Position numbers and translations under genes: made by a program. A DNA stretch of 32,538 bases from Geodermatophilaceae bacterium (GTDB lineage: Bacteria; Actinomycetota; Actinomycetes; Mycobacteriales; Geodermatophilaceae): positions 1-32,538 of the forward strand of contig JACCTY010000146.1 of the NCBI GenBank assembly GCA_013812145.1, written 5' to 3'. This document shows, one piece after another, positions 8,045 to 16,620 of this stretch. Each line of letters begins with the position of its first letter. Position 1 is the stretch's first letter. The notes beneath the pieces were generated by a model. The model made no database searches. It was given only the letters and a program-made list of their open reading frames with translations, and had not been told where the DNA came from.

Positions 8045-9657
8045 GCAGCAGGACGGCCATTCAGCGGCCGGCCACTCCGGCCGGACGCACAGCCAGCGCG
8101 TTGGATGAGCGGCTGACCATCTCCGCGCCGCTCCGCCGCACGCTGAACAAGGTCTTCCCCGACCACTGGTCGTTCCTGCTCGGTGAGATCGCGCTCTACT
8201 CCTTCATCATCCTGCTGCTCACCGGGACGTACTTGACGTTCTTCTTCGACGCCTCGATGCAGGAGATCGTCTACGACGGCAGCTACGCGCCGCTGCGCGG
8301 CATCGAGATGTCCCGGGCGTACGCGACCTCACTGGACATCTCCTTCGACGTCCGCGGCGGGTTGCTGATCCGGCAGATTCACCACTGGGCGGCGCTGCTG
8401 TTCGTCGCGTCCATCGTCGTACACCTGATGCGGACGTTCTTCACCGGTGCCTTCCGCAAGCCCCGTGAGGCCAACTGGGTGATCGGTGTCGGACTGCTCG
8501 TGCTGGCCCTTCTTGAGGGTGTCTTCGGGTACTCCCTGACCGACGACCTGCTGTCCGGCACCGGCCTGCGCATCATCAACGCGATTTTCCTGTCGATCCC
8601 GGTGGTCGGGTCATGGCTGTCCTTCGCGATCTTCGGTGGGGAGTTCCCCGGCACGGTCATCATCGGCCGGTTCTACATCCTGCACGTGCTGCTGATCCCC
8701 GGCATCCTGCTCGCCCTGATCGCCGTGCACCTGCTGCTGGTGGTCAAGAACAAGCACACCCAGTACCCCGGACCCGGCCGGACCGAGGACAACGTCGTCG
8801 GCAAGCGGATGTTTCCGGTCTTCGCGGCCAAGAGCACCGGCTTCTTCATGGTGGTCTTCGGCATCACCGCCGCCCTCGGCGGGCTGGTGCAGATCAACCC
8901 GATCTGGCTGTACGGGCCGTACGACCCATCGCAGGTCAGCGCCGGGTCGCAGCCGGACTGGTACATCGGCTTCCTCGACGGCTCGACGAGGCTGTTCCCG
9001 GCGTGGGACCTGTACATCTTCGGGTACAACATCCCGCCGTTGTTCTGGCCGACGATCGTCCTGCCCGGCCTGCTCTTCACGCTGCTCGGGCTGTACCCGT
9101 TCATCGAAGCCAAACTCACCAAGGACCGCGCGCATCACAACCTGCTGCAGCGACCTCGTGACGTGCCGGTGCGCACGGCGATCGGCGCCATGGCCCTCGC
9201 GTTCTACACCGTGCTGTGGATCTCCGGCGGAAATGACCTCATCGCGGACAAGTTCGACATCAGCCTCAACGTGATGACCTGGATCGGCCGGATCGGGCTG
9301 ATCCTGGCCCCGCCCATCGCGTACTGGATCGCCTACCGGGTCTGCCTGGGCCTGCAGCTGCACGACCGGGAAGTCCTCGAGCACGGCGTCGAGACCGGCA
9401 TCATCCGACGGCTTCCGCACGGTGAGTTCATCGAGGTGCACCAGCCGCTCGGGCCGGTCGACGCGCACGGTCACGGTTCACTGCAGTACGGCGGAGCTCC
9501 GGTGCCCAAGCGGATGAACCACATCGGCGGCATGGGCCGGGCCATCAAGGGCTTCTTCACGCCGCTCGAGGAGCCGCCGGCGCGTCCGGTTACCTCCGAG
9601 GAGGAGAAGCAGGCGGAGCTGACCGGCTCCGGGCGCCCCAAAGACCCGGAAGCCTGA
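8041..9657 (+). CDS. qcrB: Cytochrome b subunit of the bc1 complex
   Basis: A 538-residue polytopic protein carrying haems bL and bH and the quinol Qo and Qi sites. Haem-ligand histidines lie in [20 protein letters not shown] and in [20 protein letters not shown]. The Qo motif is PDWY (about 305-308) in place of mitochondrial PEWY, the usual form in actinobacteria. Eight helices of the b6/subunit IV type are followed by a cytoplasmic tail of about 110 residues, typical of this phylum. In mycobacteria this subunit is the target of telacebec (Q203). It starts in a 4-base overlap with qcrA. The DsbA-like gene follows eight bases after its stop, so the two are likely co-transcribed. Confidence 0.96.
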   Translation: MSSRTAIQRPATPAGRTASALDERLTISAPLRRTLNKVFPDHWSFLLGEIALYSFIILLLTGTYLTFFFDASMQEIVYDGSYAPLRGIEMSRAYATSLDISFDVRGGLLIRQIHHWAALLFVASIVVHLMRTFFTGAFRKPREANWVIGVGLLVLALLEGVFGYSLTDDLLSGTGLRIINAIFLSIPVVGSWLSFAIFGGEFPGTVIIGRFYILHVLLIPGILLALIAVHLLLVVKNKHTQYPGPGRTEDNVVGKRMFPVFAAKSTGFFMVVFGITAALGGLVQINPIWLYGPYDPSQVSAGSQPDWYIGFLDGSTRLFPAWDLYIFGYNIPPLFWPTIVLPGLLFTLLGLYPFIEAKLTKDRAHHNLLQRPRDVPVRTAIGAMALAFYTVLWISGGNDLIADKFDISLNVMTWIGRIGLILAPPIAYWIAYRVCLGLQLHDREVLEHGVETGIIRRLPHGEFIEVHQPLGPVDAHGHGSLQYGGAPVPKRMNHIGGMGRAIKGFFTPLEEPPARPVTSEEEKQAELTGSGRPKDPEA

Positions 9658-9665
9658 GGCGGATT

Positions 9666-10358
9666 GTGAACATCGAGATCTACTCCGACGTCGTCTGCCC
9701 GTGGTGCTACATCGGCAAGCGCCGCTTCGAAAAGGCGCTGGCAAACTTCCCGGGTGGAAACGACGTCGAGGTCACCTGGCGCCCGTTCCAGCTCGATCCC
9801 GAGGCGCCGGCCGAGCCGGTGCCGCACCTGCAGGCGTACGCGGCCAAGATCGGCGACCAGGCGAAGGTCGACGCCACCATGACCGAGCTGCAGGCGGCCG
9901 CCGCCGGTGAGCAAATCGATCTGCGCCTGGACCTGGCGCAGCGGGTGAACACCTTCGACGCGCACCGGCTGCTCGACCTCGCCTTGGACCAGGGTGGCAG
10001 CCCGTTGCAACACCGCCTCACCGAGCGCCTGATGCAGGCCTATTTCACCGAGGGTCGTAATCTCGCCGACCACGGCGAACTCGCGGCCCTGGGCAAGGAC
10101 GCCGGGCTGACCACTGTCGACGTGAGCGGCTACCTCGGATCCGACGCGGGAGGGGACGACCTCAAGGCCCGGCTCGGCGAGGGTCGCGCGCTCGGTCTGA
10201 ACTCGGTGCCGACCTTTGTGTTCGAGCGCCGGTGGGCTGTGTCGGGTGCCCAGTCAGCGCAGGTCATGGGTCAGGTACTCCAGCAGATCGAGGCGGCAAT
10301 GCTCGGTGGCGGAGGCTGCTGCGGTGGTGGTGGGGGCGGCTGCGCCTGTTCGGCCTGA
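9666..10358 (+). CDS. DsbA-family oxidoreductase (FrnE-like) with Gly/Cys tail
   Basis: A 230-residue thioredoxin-fold protein of the FrnE subgroup of DsbA. The redox motif CPWC is at residues 11-14 in IYSDVVCPWCYIGKRRFEKA, followed by the helical insertion and the cis-Pro segment NSVPTFVFERRWAVSGAQ. There is no signal peptide, so it is probably cytosolic. The end is odd: a Gly/Cys-rich tail, GGGGCCGGGGGGCACSA, with four cysteines. Many FrnE proteins end in a short Cys-x4-Cys tail, so this may be an expanded form serving as an extra redox or metal site. The GTG at 9666 has GAGGCGG just upstream. It trails qcrB by eight bases, which suggests co-expression with the bc1 complex, though a role in its assembly is inference. 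It is convergent with ctaF. Confidence 0.85.
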   Translation: MNIEIYSDVVCPWCYIGKRRFEKALANFPGGNDVEVTWRPFQLDPEAPAEPVPHLQAYAAKIGDQAKVDATMTELQAAAAGEQIDLRLDLAQRVNTFDAHRLLDLALDQGGSPLQHRLTERLMQAYFTEGRNLADHGELAALGKDAGLTTVDVSGYLGSDAGGDDLKARLGEGRALGLNSVPTFVFERRWAVSGAQSAQVMGQVLQQIEAAMLGGGGCCGGGGGGCACSA

Positions 10359-10401
10359 CAGATCACCCGACGGGCTGCGGGACTGGCTCCGCCAGGTCTG
10401 T
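10358..10401. terminator. Possible bidirectional terminator between convergent genes
   Basis: In the 56-base gap between the DsbA-like gene and ctaF, ACAGA (10358-10362) can pair with TCTGT (10397-10401). Inside it, CTGGC pairs with GCCAG around a three-base loop. There is no T-run. The position suits a terminator, but the pairing is modest. Confidence 0.25.
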
Positions 10402-10414
10402 GCGGGGCGCTAGC

Positions 10415-10819
10415 TCAGTGAGTCGCGTTAGCGCGCGCGTAGTACTCGAACAGCAGGCCGCCAACGGTGAACATGAGCGCGGCAAAGGCGATCAACAGAA
10501 CCCAGATGTAGTAAAACGCCAGTCCGATAGCCACGAGCGCCGCGGAGGCCGCGATGCCGATCGGCCAGTAGCTGCCAGGGCTGAAGAAGCCCAGCTCGCC
10601 GGCGCCTTCGGCGATGTCAGCGTCCTTGCGATCCTCCGGCCGGGGATTGATTCGGCGCGAGACGAACCAGAAGAACCCACCGACGATGAGGCAGAGCCCG
10701 CCGGAGAGCACCAGGCCGGCCATGCCGACCGGTTCCAGGTCGGAATAGATGCCGTAGATGACGGCCGTGCCGAACAGGAACACGGTCGCACCGCCGAAGA
10801 GGTACGCCTCGAGCTTCAT
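10415..10819 (-). CDS. ctaF: Cytochrome c oxidase subunit IV, actinobacterial type
   Basis: A 134-residue membrane protein with four hydrophobic segments: near the start (YLFGGATVFLFGTAVIYGIY), around 32-52, and two after residue 85. SPGSYWPIGIAASAALVAIG is a signature of actinobacterial CtaF (PF12270). It is a structural subunit of the aa3 oxidase and corresponds to Rv2199c. It begins 26 bases after the ctaC stop on the same strand, so the two form an operon transcribed away from the GNAT gene. Confidence 0.93.
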   Translation of the reverse strand: MKLEAYLFGGATVFLFGTAVIYGIYSDLEPVGMAGLVLSGGLCLIVGGFFWFVSRRINPRPEDRKDADIAEGAGELGFFSPGSYWPIGIAASAALVAIGLAFYYIWVLLIAFAALMFTVGGLLFEYYARANATH

Positions 10820-10845
10820 CGCCTCATCACGTCCGAAGTCCCACG

Positions 10846-11724
10846 TCAGTCCGACGCGCTGCGGCGCGTGCGGTTGGTGTCGAAGGGCGTCGTAGTCTGC
10901 GCCAGGCCCGGCTCGCCGACGCTTTCCAACGCCTCGGCGTTGCTCATCCCGGAGGCGCGGGCGGCGATGTAGTCGTCGAAGACCTCAGCACCGACCGCAC
11001 GAACCTCGAAGTTCATCGCCGAGTGGTAGATCCCGCACAGCTCCGCGCAGCGGCCGACGTAGGCGCCCTCCTCCTCGATCGTCACCTCGAAGTCGTTGTC
11101 GTAGCCGAAGTTGTCTCCGGGGATCACATCTCGCTTGAACAGGAACTCGGGGACCCAAAAGGAGTGAATGACGTCGTTGCTGACCAGTTCGAACTGGACC
11201 GTGCGTCCGACCGGCAACACCAGTACGGCGCTCTCGGTGCTGTCGCCGAGGATGCTGATCGGCTGGTCGGTCTCCTCGACGGTTTCCTCGAGATAGCGGA
11301 ACTCCCAGTTCCACTGGAATCCCGTGACCTCGACAACCAGGTCGGGATCGGCGGCCTGCCGTTGCACATCGGTCTGCACGACGACGGTGTAGAAGAACAA
11401 CACGGCGACGATCAGGAACGGGATGATCGTGTAGGTGATCTCCAACGGCAGGTTGTACGCCGTCTGCTTGGGCAGCTCTCGGTTCTTGCGCCGGTGGAAG
11501 ATGCAGGCCCAGAAAATGAGCCCCCACACCAGTACGCCGACAGCCAGTGCAGCCAGCGTCGACCCGGTCCACAACAGCCGCATCTGGGTGGCCTGCTCGG
11601 TGACCCCTTCGGGCCACCCGAAGTACAGCACTTCGGTGAACGAGCAGCCGGTGAGGACGGCCATGAGCAGGCCGATGACGACGCCGACTCTGCCCACCCG
11701 ACCAGTTCGACGCACCCGAGCCAT
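10846..11724 (-). CDS. ctaC: Cytochrome c oxidase subunit II with CuA site
   Basis: A 292-residue lipoprotein-type subunit II. The signal ends in the lipobox LTGC, giving lipidated C27 after cleavage. Two helices follow (about 50-72 and 95-115), then the periplasmic-side cupredoxin domain. All CuA ligands are present: H187 (NDVIHSFW), C226, E228, C230, H234 and M237 in GRCAELCGIYHSAMNFEV. This site accepts electrons from QcrC. The ATG at 11724 is chosen because it directly follows a GGGAGGG ribosome binding site and gives a normal signal peptide. TAGTCT (complement at 11759-11764) might be its -10 box. It heads the ctaC-ctaF operon and corresponds to Rv2200c. As noted for ctaE, ctaD is elsewhere. 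Confidence 0.96.
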   Translation of the reverse strand: MARVRRTGRVGRVGVVIGLLMAVLTGCSFTEVLYFGWPEGVTEQATQMRLLWTGSTLAALAVGVLVWGLIFWACIFHRRKNRELPKQTAYNLPLEITYTIIPFLIVAVLFFYTVVVQTDVQRQAADPDLVVEVTGFQWNWEFRYLEETVEETDQPISILGDSTESAVLVLPVGRTVQFELVSNDVIHSFWVPEFLFKRDVIPGDNFGYDNDFEVTIEEEGAYVGRCAELCGIYHSAMNFEVRAVGAEVFDDYIAARASGMSNAEALESVGEPGLAQTTTPFDTNRTRRSASD

Positions 11725-11870
11725 CCCTCCCTCAGACACCGGCGTACCCATCGGTCGCAGACTACTGGACCTGCATCGGGGTACGCCGACCCGCCCACGA
11801 CGATGCGCCACTCCACGCCGTCGCCCAAATCCCGTTGACCACCTGATCCGCGCTCGGCAGCGTCACCGGT

Positions 11871-12722
11871 ATGCACAGCGTCATCCACCCCGACTTCAGT
11901 GCCGGAGCGGCGCAGGTACTCCCGTGGCTCGAGGCCGATCCGGTGAGCAATGGATTGCAGATCGGCATCATCCAAGCCATCGTCGATGGGCTTCTCGTCA
12001 CCGACCAGCCACCGCTGCTCGCCCATGTCGAGGACGCCGGTCGGATCGTCGGGGTGGCTCTGCAGTCTGATACCTACCGGCGGCTCGTGCTGTCAGCGAT
12101 GCCGGATGCGGCGGCCACCGCGCTGGCGGCCACCGTGCTCGCCACCGACCGTAGGCTGCCGGGGGTCATCGGCCCGGTGCCCGCAGCGGGTGACTTCGCG
12201 GCGGCTTGGACTGACCTGTCGGGCCAGCGGAGCGAACTCGCGATGGCGCAACGGCTGCACCGCCTGGATCGGGTGCATCACCCAGACGGCGTCCCCGGTC
12301 AGGTCCGAACCGTCCAGCAGGTCGAGCTGGAACTGGTGTGCGCGTGGGCGACGGCCATGGCTGAGGACATCGGCCTGGATGCCGGCGACCGCGATCCCCG
12401 ACTCGCCGAGCAGATGGAGCGCAGGATCGAGGACGACCGAATGTTGGTATGGGAGGTGGACGGCGAGCCGGTGTCCATGGCAGGACCCAGCCGGCACAAC
12501 GTCGGCGTCGTACGGATCGGATTGGTCTATACCCCGCCCTTGCACCGCCGGCAGGGCTACGCCGCAGCCTGTGTCGCCGCGGTGAGCCAGCGCGCTCTGG
12601 ACAGCGGGGCCACCACCTGCGCGCTCTATACCGACCTGAGCAACCCCACGTCGAACGGCGTCTACCGGCGGATCGGCTACTACCCGGTCTGCGACGCCGA
12701 GGAGCTCACCTTCCTCCCGTGA
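11871..12722 (+). CDS. GNAT-family N-acetyltransferase
   Basis: A 283-residue protein with a C-terminal GNAT fold. The acetyl-CoA pyrophosphate loop is RRQGYA in IGLVYTPPLHRRQGYAAACV (about residues 218-237), and NPTSNGVYRRIGYYPV is the usual closing strand-helix. The N-terminal half (1-130) is less conserved and may be a second, degenerate GNAT-like domain. The acceptor substrate cannot be told from sequence. It lies between ctaC (divergent, 146 bases) and asnB (same strand, 103 bases), an extra gene compared with the mycobacterial order ctaC-asnB. The ATG at 11871 has no clear ribosome binding site, so the exact start is uncertain. Confidence 0.8.
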   Translation: MHSVIHPDFSAGAAQVLPWLEADPVSNGLQIGIIQAIVDGLLVTDQPPLLAHVEDAGRIVGVALQSDTYRRLVLSAMPDAAATALAATVLATDRRLPGVIGPVPAAGDFAAAWTDLSGQRSELAMAQRLHRLDRVHHPDGVPGQVRTVQQVELELVCAWATAMAEDIGLDAGDRDPRLAEQMERRIEDDRMLVWEVDGEPVSMAGPSRHNVGVVRIGLVYTPPLHRRQGYAAACVAAVSQRALDSGATTCALYTDLSNPTSNGVYRRIGYYPVCDAEELTFLP

Positions 12723-12764
12723 CGTCCGTAGATCTGACCGGCATGGCGCACAAACGTACGGACG
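12723..12764. terminator. 8-bp perfect inverted repeat between GNAT gene and asnB
   Basis: CGTCCGTA (12723-12730) and its exact complement TACGGACG (12757-12764) flank 26 bases directly after the GNAT stop. It could be a terminator without T-run, or an operator for asnB, whose ATG is 62 bases further on. Confidence 0.3.
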
Positions 12765-12825
12765 CAACGGCCTGGGATACTCGCAAAGTCCGGCTGAAGA
12801 CCGGCAGAGAGGATGGCATCGGCGG

Positions 12826-14733
12826 ATGTGCGGCCTGCTGGGCTTCGTGAGCAAGGACCGGCAGGCCAAGGCCCGTGCCGACGACATCACCGAGGCGATG
12901 CACCTGCTGCGGCACCGTGGTCCTGACGAGACGACGTCCTGGGTTGACGACGACGTCGTACTGGCGTTCCAGCGGTTGTCGATCATCGACCTCGATCTGA
13001 GCCACCAGCCGTTGGCCTATCCAGGCGAGGATGGCGAGGACCGTTACCGGATCATCTTCAACGGCGAGATCTACAACTACCTCGAACTGCGCGAACGGCT
13101 GAGCCGTGAGTTCGGGGCGCAGTTCAACACCCGCGGTGACACCGAGGTGATCGTGGCGGCTTACCGGTATCTCGGCGAAGAATGTGTCTCCGCCCTTCGT
13201 GGCATGTTCGCGTTCCTGATCTGGGACCAGCAGGAACGGCGGGCGTTCGGCGCACGGGACCACTTCGGGATCAAGCCGCTGTATGTCGTCAGCGACGCCA
13301 CCGGCACCTACCTCGGGTCGGAGAAGAAGAGCCTGCTCGCGCTGCTCGACCCGACCCGGGTCGCGGATGTCGATCACCGGTCGCTGCAGCACTACCTCAC
13401 CCTGCAGTACGTCCCGGAGCCGGCGTCGATGCACACCGCCGTACGCCGGATCGAGAGCGGTACGGCGTTCAGGATCGTGGACGGGAAGCTGCACACGCAC
13501 CGGTACTTCCACCCGACCTTTCCGGTGGGTGACGGCGGCGATCGCAAGGCGCTGTACCGGCGAATCCAGGACGTGCTGCGCGACTCGGTCAAGGTGCACA
13601 TGCGCGCGGACGTCACCGTCGGCGCGTTCTTGTCCGGCGGCATCGACTCGACGGCGATCGCGGCGCTGGCGAAGCAGGAGAACCCTGACCTGCTGACGTT
13701 CACGGTCGGCTTCGAGCGGCCGGGGTTCTCCGAGATCGACGTCGCTCGGGAGTCCGCCGAGGCGATCGGCGTCACCCACATCACCCGGGTGGTAACCCCG
13801 CAGGAGTTCATGGACGCCGTGCCGCTGATCGTGTGGTACCTCGACGATCCGGTCGCCGACCCGGCGCTCGTCCCGTTGTGGTTCATCGCGCGCGAGGCCC
13901 GCAGGCACGTCAAGGTGGTGCTGTCCGGGGAGGGCGCCGACGAGCTGTTCGGCGGCTACAACATCTACCGCGAGCCGCTGTCGCTACGCCCTTTCGAGAA
14001 GCTGCCGCGTCAGCTCAAGTCGGCGCTGGGCATGCTGTCGCAGCGACTGCCCGACGGCATGCGGGGCAAAGACCTGCTTCGCCGCGGCTCGATTCCGTTG
14101 GAAGAGCGCTACTACGGCAACGCCCGGATTTTCCGGGACGACGAGCTGGGCTTCCTGCGCACCCGGTCGCCTGACGTGTCGTACCTGGACATCACCCGCG
14201 CGCTGTACCGGCAGAACGCCGGGTACGACGCAGTTACCCGGATGCAGCACATCGACCTGTTCACGTGGTTGCGCGGCGACATCCTGGTCAAGGCCGACAA
14301 GATGACGATGGCGAACTCGCTGGAGCTGCGGGTGCCGTTCCTCGACAAGGAGGTATTCGCGGTCGCCTCGACGCTGCCGGTCGCCGAGCGGGTGACCCGG
14401 GAGACCACGAAGTACGCGCTGCGGCAGGCGCTGCGCGACGTCGTACCAGCGCACATCTTCGACCGTCGCAAGCTCGGCTTCCCGGTCCCCATCCGGCACT
14501 GGCTGGCCGACCAGATGTACGACTGGGCCCGCACGATCATCAATGACAGCCAGACCGATGAGCTGCTGAACCGGCAGGCGTTGCTGGCGATGCTGGACGC
14601 GCATCGGCGCGGGCCGGTCGACCTGTCCCGCAAGATCTGGACGGTACTGATCTTCCTGCTCTGGCACGGGATTTTCGTCGAGCAGCGGATCCAGCCGGAG
14701 ATCCCGGAGCCGTCGTACCCCGTCTCGATCTGA
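12826..14733 (+). CDS. asnB: Glutamine-hydrolysing asparagine synthetase-type amidotransferase
   Basis: A 635-residue class II amidotransferase. Cys2 after the initiator Met is the glutaminase nucleophile (MCGLLGFVS). RHRGPDE, FNGEIYNY and RDHFGIKPLY complete that domain (1-200). The synthetase domain has the ATP-pyrophosphate loop SGGIDS at 270-275, GEGADELFGGYN, and DKMTMANSLELRVPFLD. It makes an amide from a carboxylate using Gln and ATP. Asparagine is the obvious product. Its corynebacterial and mycobacterial relatives (LtsA/AsnB, Rv2201) amidate meso-diaminopimelate of peptidoglycan, and the shared neighbourhood makes that role equally plausible. The start is fixed by Cys2. In mycobacteria adoK follows directly; here a propeller/Calx-beta islet separates the two. 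Confidence 0.94.
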   Translation: MCGLLGFVSKDRQAKARADDITEAMHLLRHRGPDETTSWVDDDVVLAFQRLSIIDLDLSHQPLAYPGEDGEDRYRIIFNGEIYNYLELRERLSREFGAQFNTRGDTEVIVAAYRYLGEECVSALRGMFAFLIWDQQERRAFGARDHFGIKPLYVVSDATGTYLGSEKKSLLALLDPTRVADVDHRSLQHYLTLQYVPEPASMHTAVRRIESGTAFRIVDGKLHTHRYFHPTFPVGDGGDRKALYRRIQDVLRDSVKVHMRADVTVGAFLSGGIDSTAIAALAKQENPDLLTFTVGFERPGFSEIDVARESAEAIGVTHITRVVTPQEFMDAVPLIVWYLDDPVADPALVPLWFIAREARRHVKVVLSGEGADELFGGYNIYREPLSLRPFEKLPRQLKSALGMLSQRLPDGMRGKDLLRRGSIPLEERYYGNARIFRDDELGFLRTRSPDVSYLDITRALYRQNAGYDAVTRMQHIDLFTWLRGDILVKADKMTMANSLELRVPFLDKEVFAVASTLPVAERVTRETTKYALRQALRDVVPAHIFDRRKLGFPVPIRHWLADQMYDWARTIINDSQTDELLNRQALLAMLDAHRRGPVDLSRKIWTVLIFLLWHGIFVEQRIQPEIPEPSYPVSI

Positions 14734-14779
14734 CCCCCCGGTAGCACGCGTCGCAAGTCTTGGTTTCCGAGCCGGCTGC

Positions 14780-14929
14780 GAGTCACCTTCCTGTGGTTCA
14801 CTGTGCCAGCCGCGCTGCCGGTGACACCCCGTGATCGAGCTCGACGAGACGTTCGCCGTCAGATTGTCCGAACCCGTGGCGGCCACGATCGCCGACGTCC
14901 GGCGCAGCTCGAGCATTGATGGGGGGAGC
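14780..14929 (+). pseudogene. Remnant of a Calx-beta domain C-terminus
   Basis: From 14831 one frame reads VIELDETFAVRLSEPVAATI followed by ADVRRSSS, the closing strands of a Calx-beta domain. The intact gene just downstream ends the same way (TETFAVRMFTPSGATISDGR). Upstream, 14820-14828 encodes GDT in another frame, and GTCACCTTC near 14782 encodes VTF, as expected earlier in such a domain. Extra bases near 14829 break the frame. There is no start or propeller before it. It looks like the tail end of a lost or truncated gene copy. Confidence 0.5.
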
Positions 14930-16591
14930 ATGATGCGTGCGGCCGCCGGTAGGTGGCGCCGCCTGGGGGTGGCCGCGACCGCCAGCACGATGGCGGCTTG
15001 CCTGGTGGCCCTTGCCCCGCCCGTCTCAGCCGCAACGGATGACCTCGTCCTGGCCTCCACCTCGGACACCGGCATCAAGGGCGACCGAGGGAGCTTCGCA
15101 CCGGTGCTGTCGGCCGACGGCGGTACGGCGGCGGCGTTCGCCTCCGACGCCACAAACCTTGACCCGGCCGACACAGACCCCTTCACCACCGACATCTATG
15201 TCAAGGATCTGGCCAACGGCAACATCGCCCTGGCCTCCACCTCCGACACCGGCACCAAAGGCAACGGGACAAGCCTCAACCCGTCGCTGTCGGCCGACGG
15301 CATCACGGTGGCGTTCCAGTCGTTCGCCACCAACCTCGACCCGGCAGACCGCAGCCGCAGCTCCGACATCTACGTCAAGGACTTGGCCAGCGGCAACATC
15401 GTGCTGGCCTCCACCTCCGACACCGGCACCAAAGGCAACGGGACAAACTTCAATCCATCCCTGTCGGCCGATGGCACCACCGTCGCGTTCGCCTCGCAGG
15501 CGACCAACCTCGACCCAGCCGACACCGATGCCAACATCGATGTCTACGTGAAGCACCTCTCCAGCGGGGAGATCGTGCTGGCCTCGACCTCCGACACCGG
15601 CATCAAGGGCAATGGGTCGAGCTTCAACCCGTCCTTGTCGGCAGATGGCAGCACAGTCGCCTTCGACTCCCTTGCCACCAACCTCGACCCGGCCGACTCC
15701 GAGTCCTTCTTCGATGTCTACGTCAAGGATCTGGTCAGTGCGGACATCGTGTTGGCCTCCACCTCCGATGCCGGCGTCAAGGGTCAGGGCTCGCTGCCGT
15801 CGCTGTCGGCCGACGGCACGATGGTGGCGTTCCAATCCAACGCCACCAACCTCGACCCGGCCGATAGCGACCCTCTGTTCGACATCTACGTCAAGAACGT
15901 GCGAAGCGGCGACATCGTGCTGGTCTCCACCTCCGCCGCCGGCGCGAAGACCAACGGGTCGAGCTTCGCCCCGTCTTTGGCGGCCGACGGCACCACCGTG
16001 GCCTTCGACTCCCAGGCCACCAACCTCGACCCGCATGATCCGGATCCCATCTCCGACGTCTACGTCAAGGAACTGACCAGCGGGCACGTCGTGTTGGCCT
16101 CTACTTCCGACACCGGCGCCAAGGGCAACGGGATCAGCTTCGACGCGGCGTTGTCGCGCGACGGCAGCGCCGTGACGTTCACTTCCCAGGCGACCAACCT
16201 GGACCCGGCCGACAGCGATCCGCTCGCCGACGTCTACGTGCGGACCCGGGTGCCACCGCTGACCGTCTCGATTCGGGACCGCACCGTGACCGAGGGCGAT
16301 ACCGGCACCCGAAACGCGGTTTTCGTTGTGACCCTCTCAGCGGCCAGTTCGACCCCGGTCACTGTTCGCTTTGCCACCGCCGACGGCACCGCGACGGCCC
16401 CGACCGACTACAGGTCCCAGTCGGGGACCGTCACCTTCGCACCTGATCAGACGAGGAGGGTCATCGTTGTCGCGGTTGCCGGCGACCGTGTCACCGAGCC
16501 CACCGAAACCTTCGCGGTCCGGATGTTCACCCCGTCAGGCGCCACCATCAGCGATGGCCGCGGTGTCGGCCGGATTCTCGACAACGACTGA
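14930..16591 (+). CDS. Secreted seven-bladed beta-propeller protein with C-terminal Calx-beta domain
   Basis: A 553-residue exported protein. A basic start and hydrophobic stretch (GVAATASTMAACLVALAPPV) end in a likely signal peptidase site near VSA/ATDD, residues 34-38. Residues about 40-440 are seven repeats of 56-60 residues with consensus VLASTSDTGxKGNGxSF, PSLSADGTTVAFxSxATNLD and PADxDxxxDVYVKDLxSG. These are PD40/TolB-like blades, and seven fit a closed propeller. Residues about 443-553 form one Calx-beta domain (VTEGDTGTRNAVFVVTLS to GRILDND), which often binds calcium in extracellular proteins. No enzyme motif is seen, so a binding or structural surface role is the cautious reading. 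Start: ATG 14930 or 14933, after GGGGGGAG. The in-frame GTG at 14831 lies in a remnant and would bury the signal peptide. Confidence 0.8.
   Translation: MMRAAAGRWRRLGVAATASTMAACLVALAPPVSAATDDLVLASTSDTGIKGDRGSFAPVLSADGGTAAAFASDATNLDPADTDPFTTDIYVKDLANGNIALASTSDTGTKGNGTSLNPSLSADGITVAFQSFATNLDPADRSRSSDIYVKDLASGNIVLASTSDTGTKGNGTNFNPSLSADGTTVAFASQATNLDPADTDANIDVYVKHLSSGEIVLASTSDTGIKGNGSSFNPSLSADGSTVAFDSLATNLDPADSESFFDVYVKDLVSADIVLASTSDAGVKGQGSLPSLSADGTMVAFQSNATNLDPADSDPLFDIYVKNVRSGDIVLVSTSAAGAKTNGSSFAPSLAADGTTVAFDSQATNLDPHDPDPISDVYVKELTSGHVVLASTSDTGAKGNGISFDAALSRDGSAVTFTSQATNLDPADSDPLADVYVRTRVPPLTVSIRDRTVTEGDTGTRNAVFVVTLSAASSTPVTVRFATADGTATAPTDYRSQSGTVTFAPDQTRRVIVVAVAGDRVTEPTETFAVRMFTPSGATISDGRGVGRILDND
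15047..16252 (+). repeat. Seven tandem propeller-blade repeats (about 174 bp each)
   Basis: Units begin at about 15047, 15227, 15401, 15575, 15749, 15917 and 16091. The spacings are 180, 174, 174, 174, 168 and 174 bases, always whole codons. Units 2 and 3 share an identical 43-base run (15230-15272 and 15404-15446). The similarity is high at DNA level as well as protein level, which points to recent amplification or gene conversion. Confidence 0.9.
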
Positions 16592-16620
16592 ACGACCTAT
16601 TGCTCGGGACGAGGACAGTC

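Noticed and set aside
15047-16252. Regular repeats that might be read as a CRISPR array
   Set aside because: The period is about 174 bases in whole codons, with no spacers and a clear protein reading; these are propeller blades.
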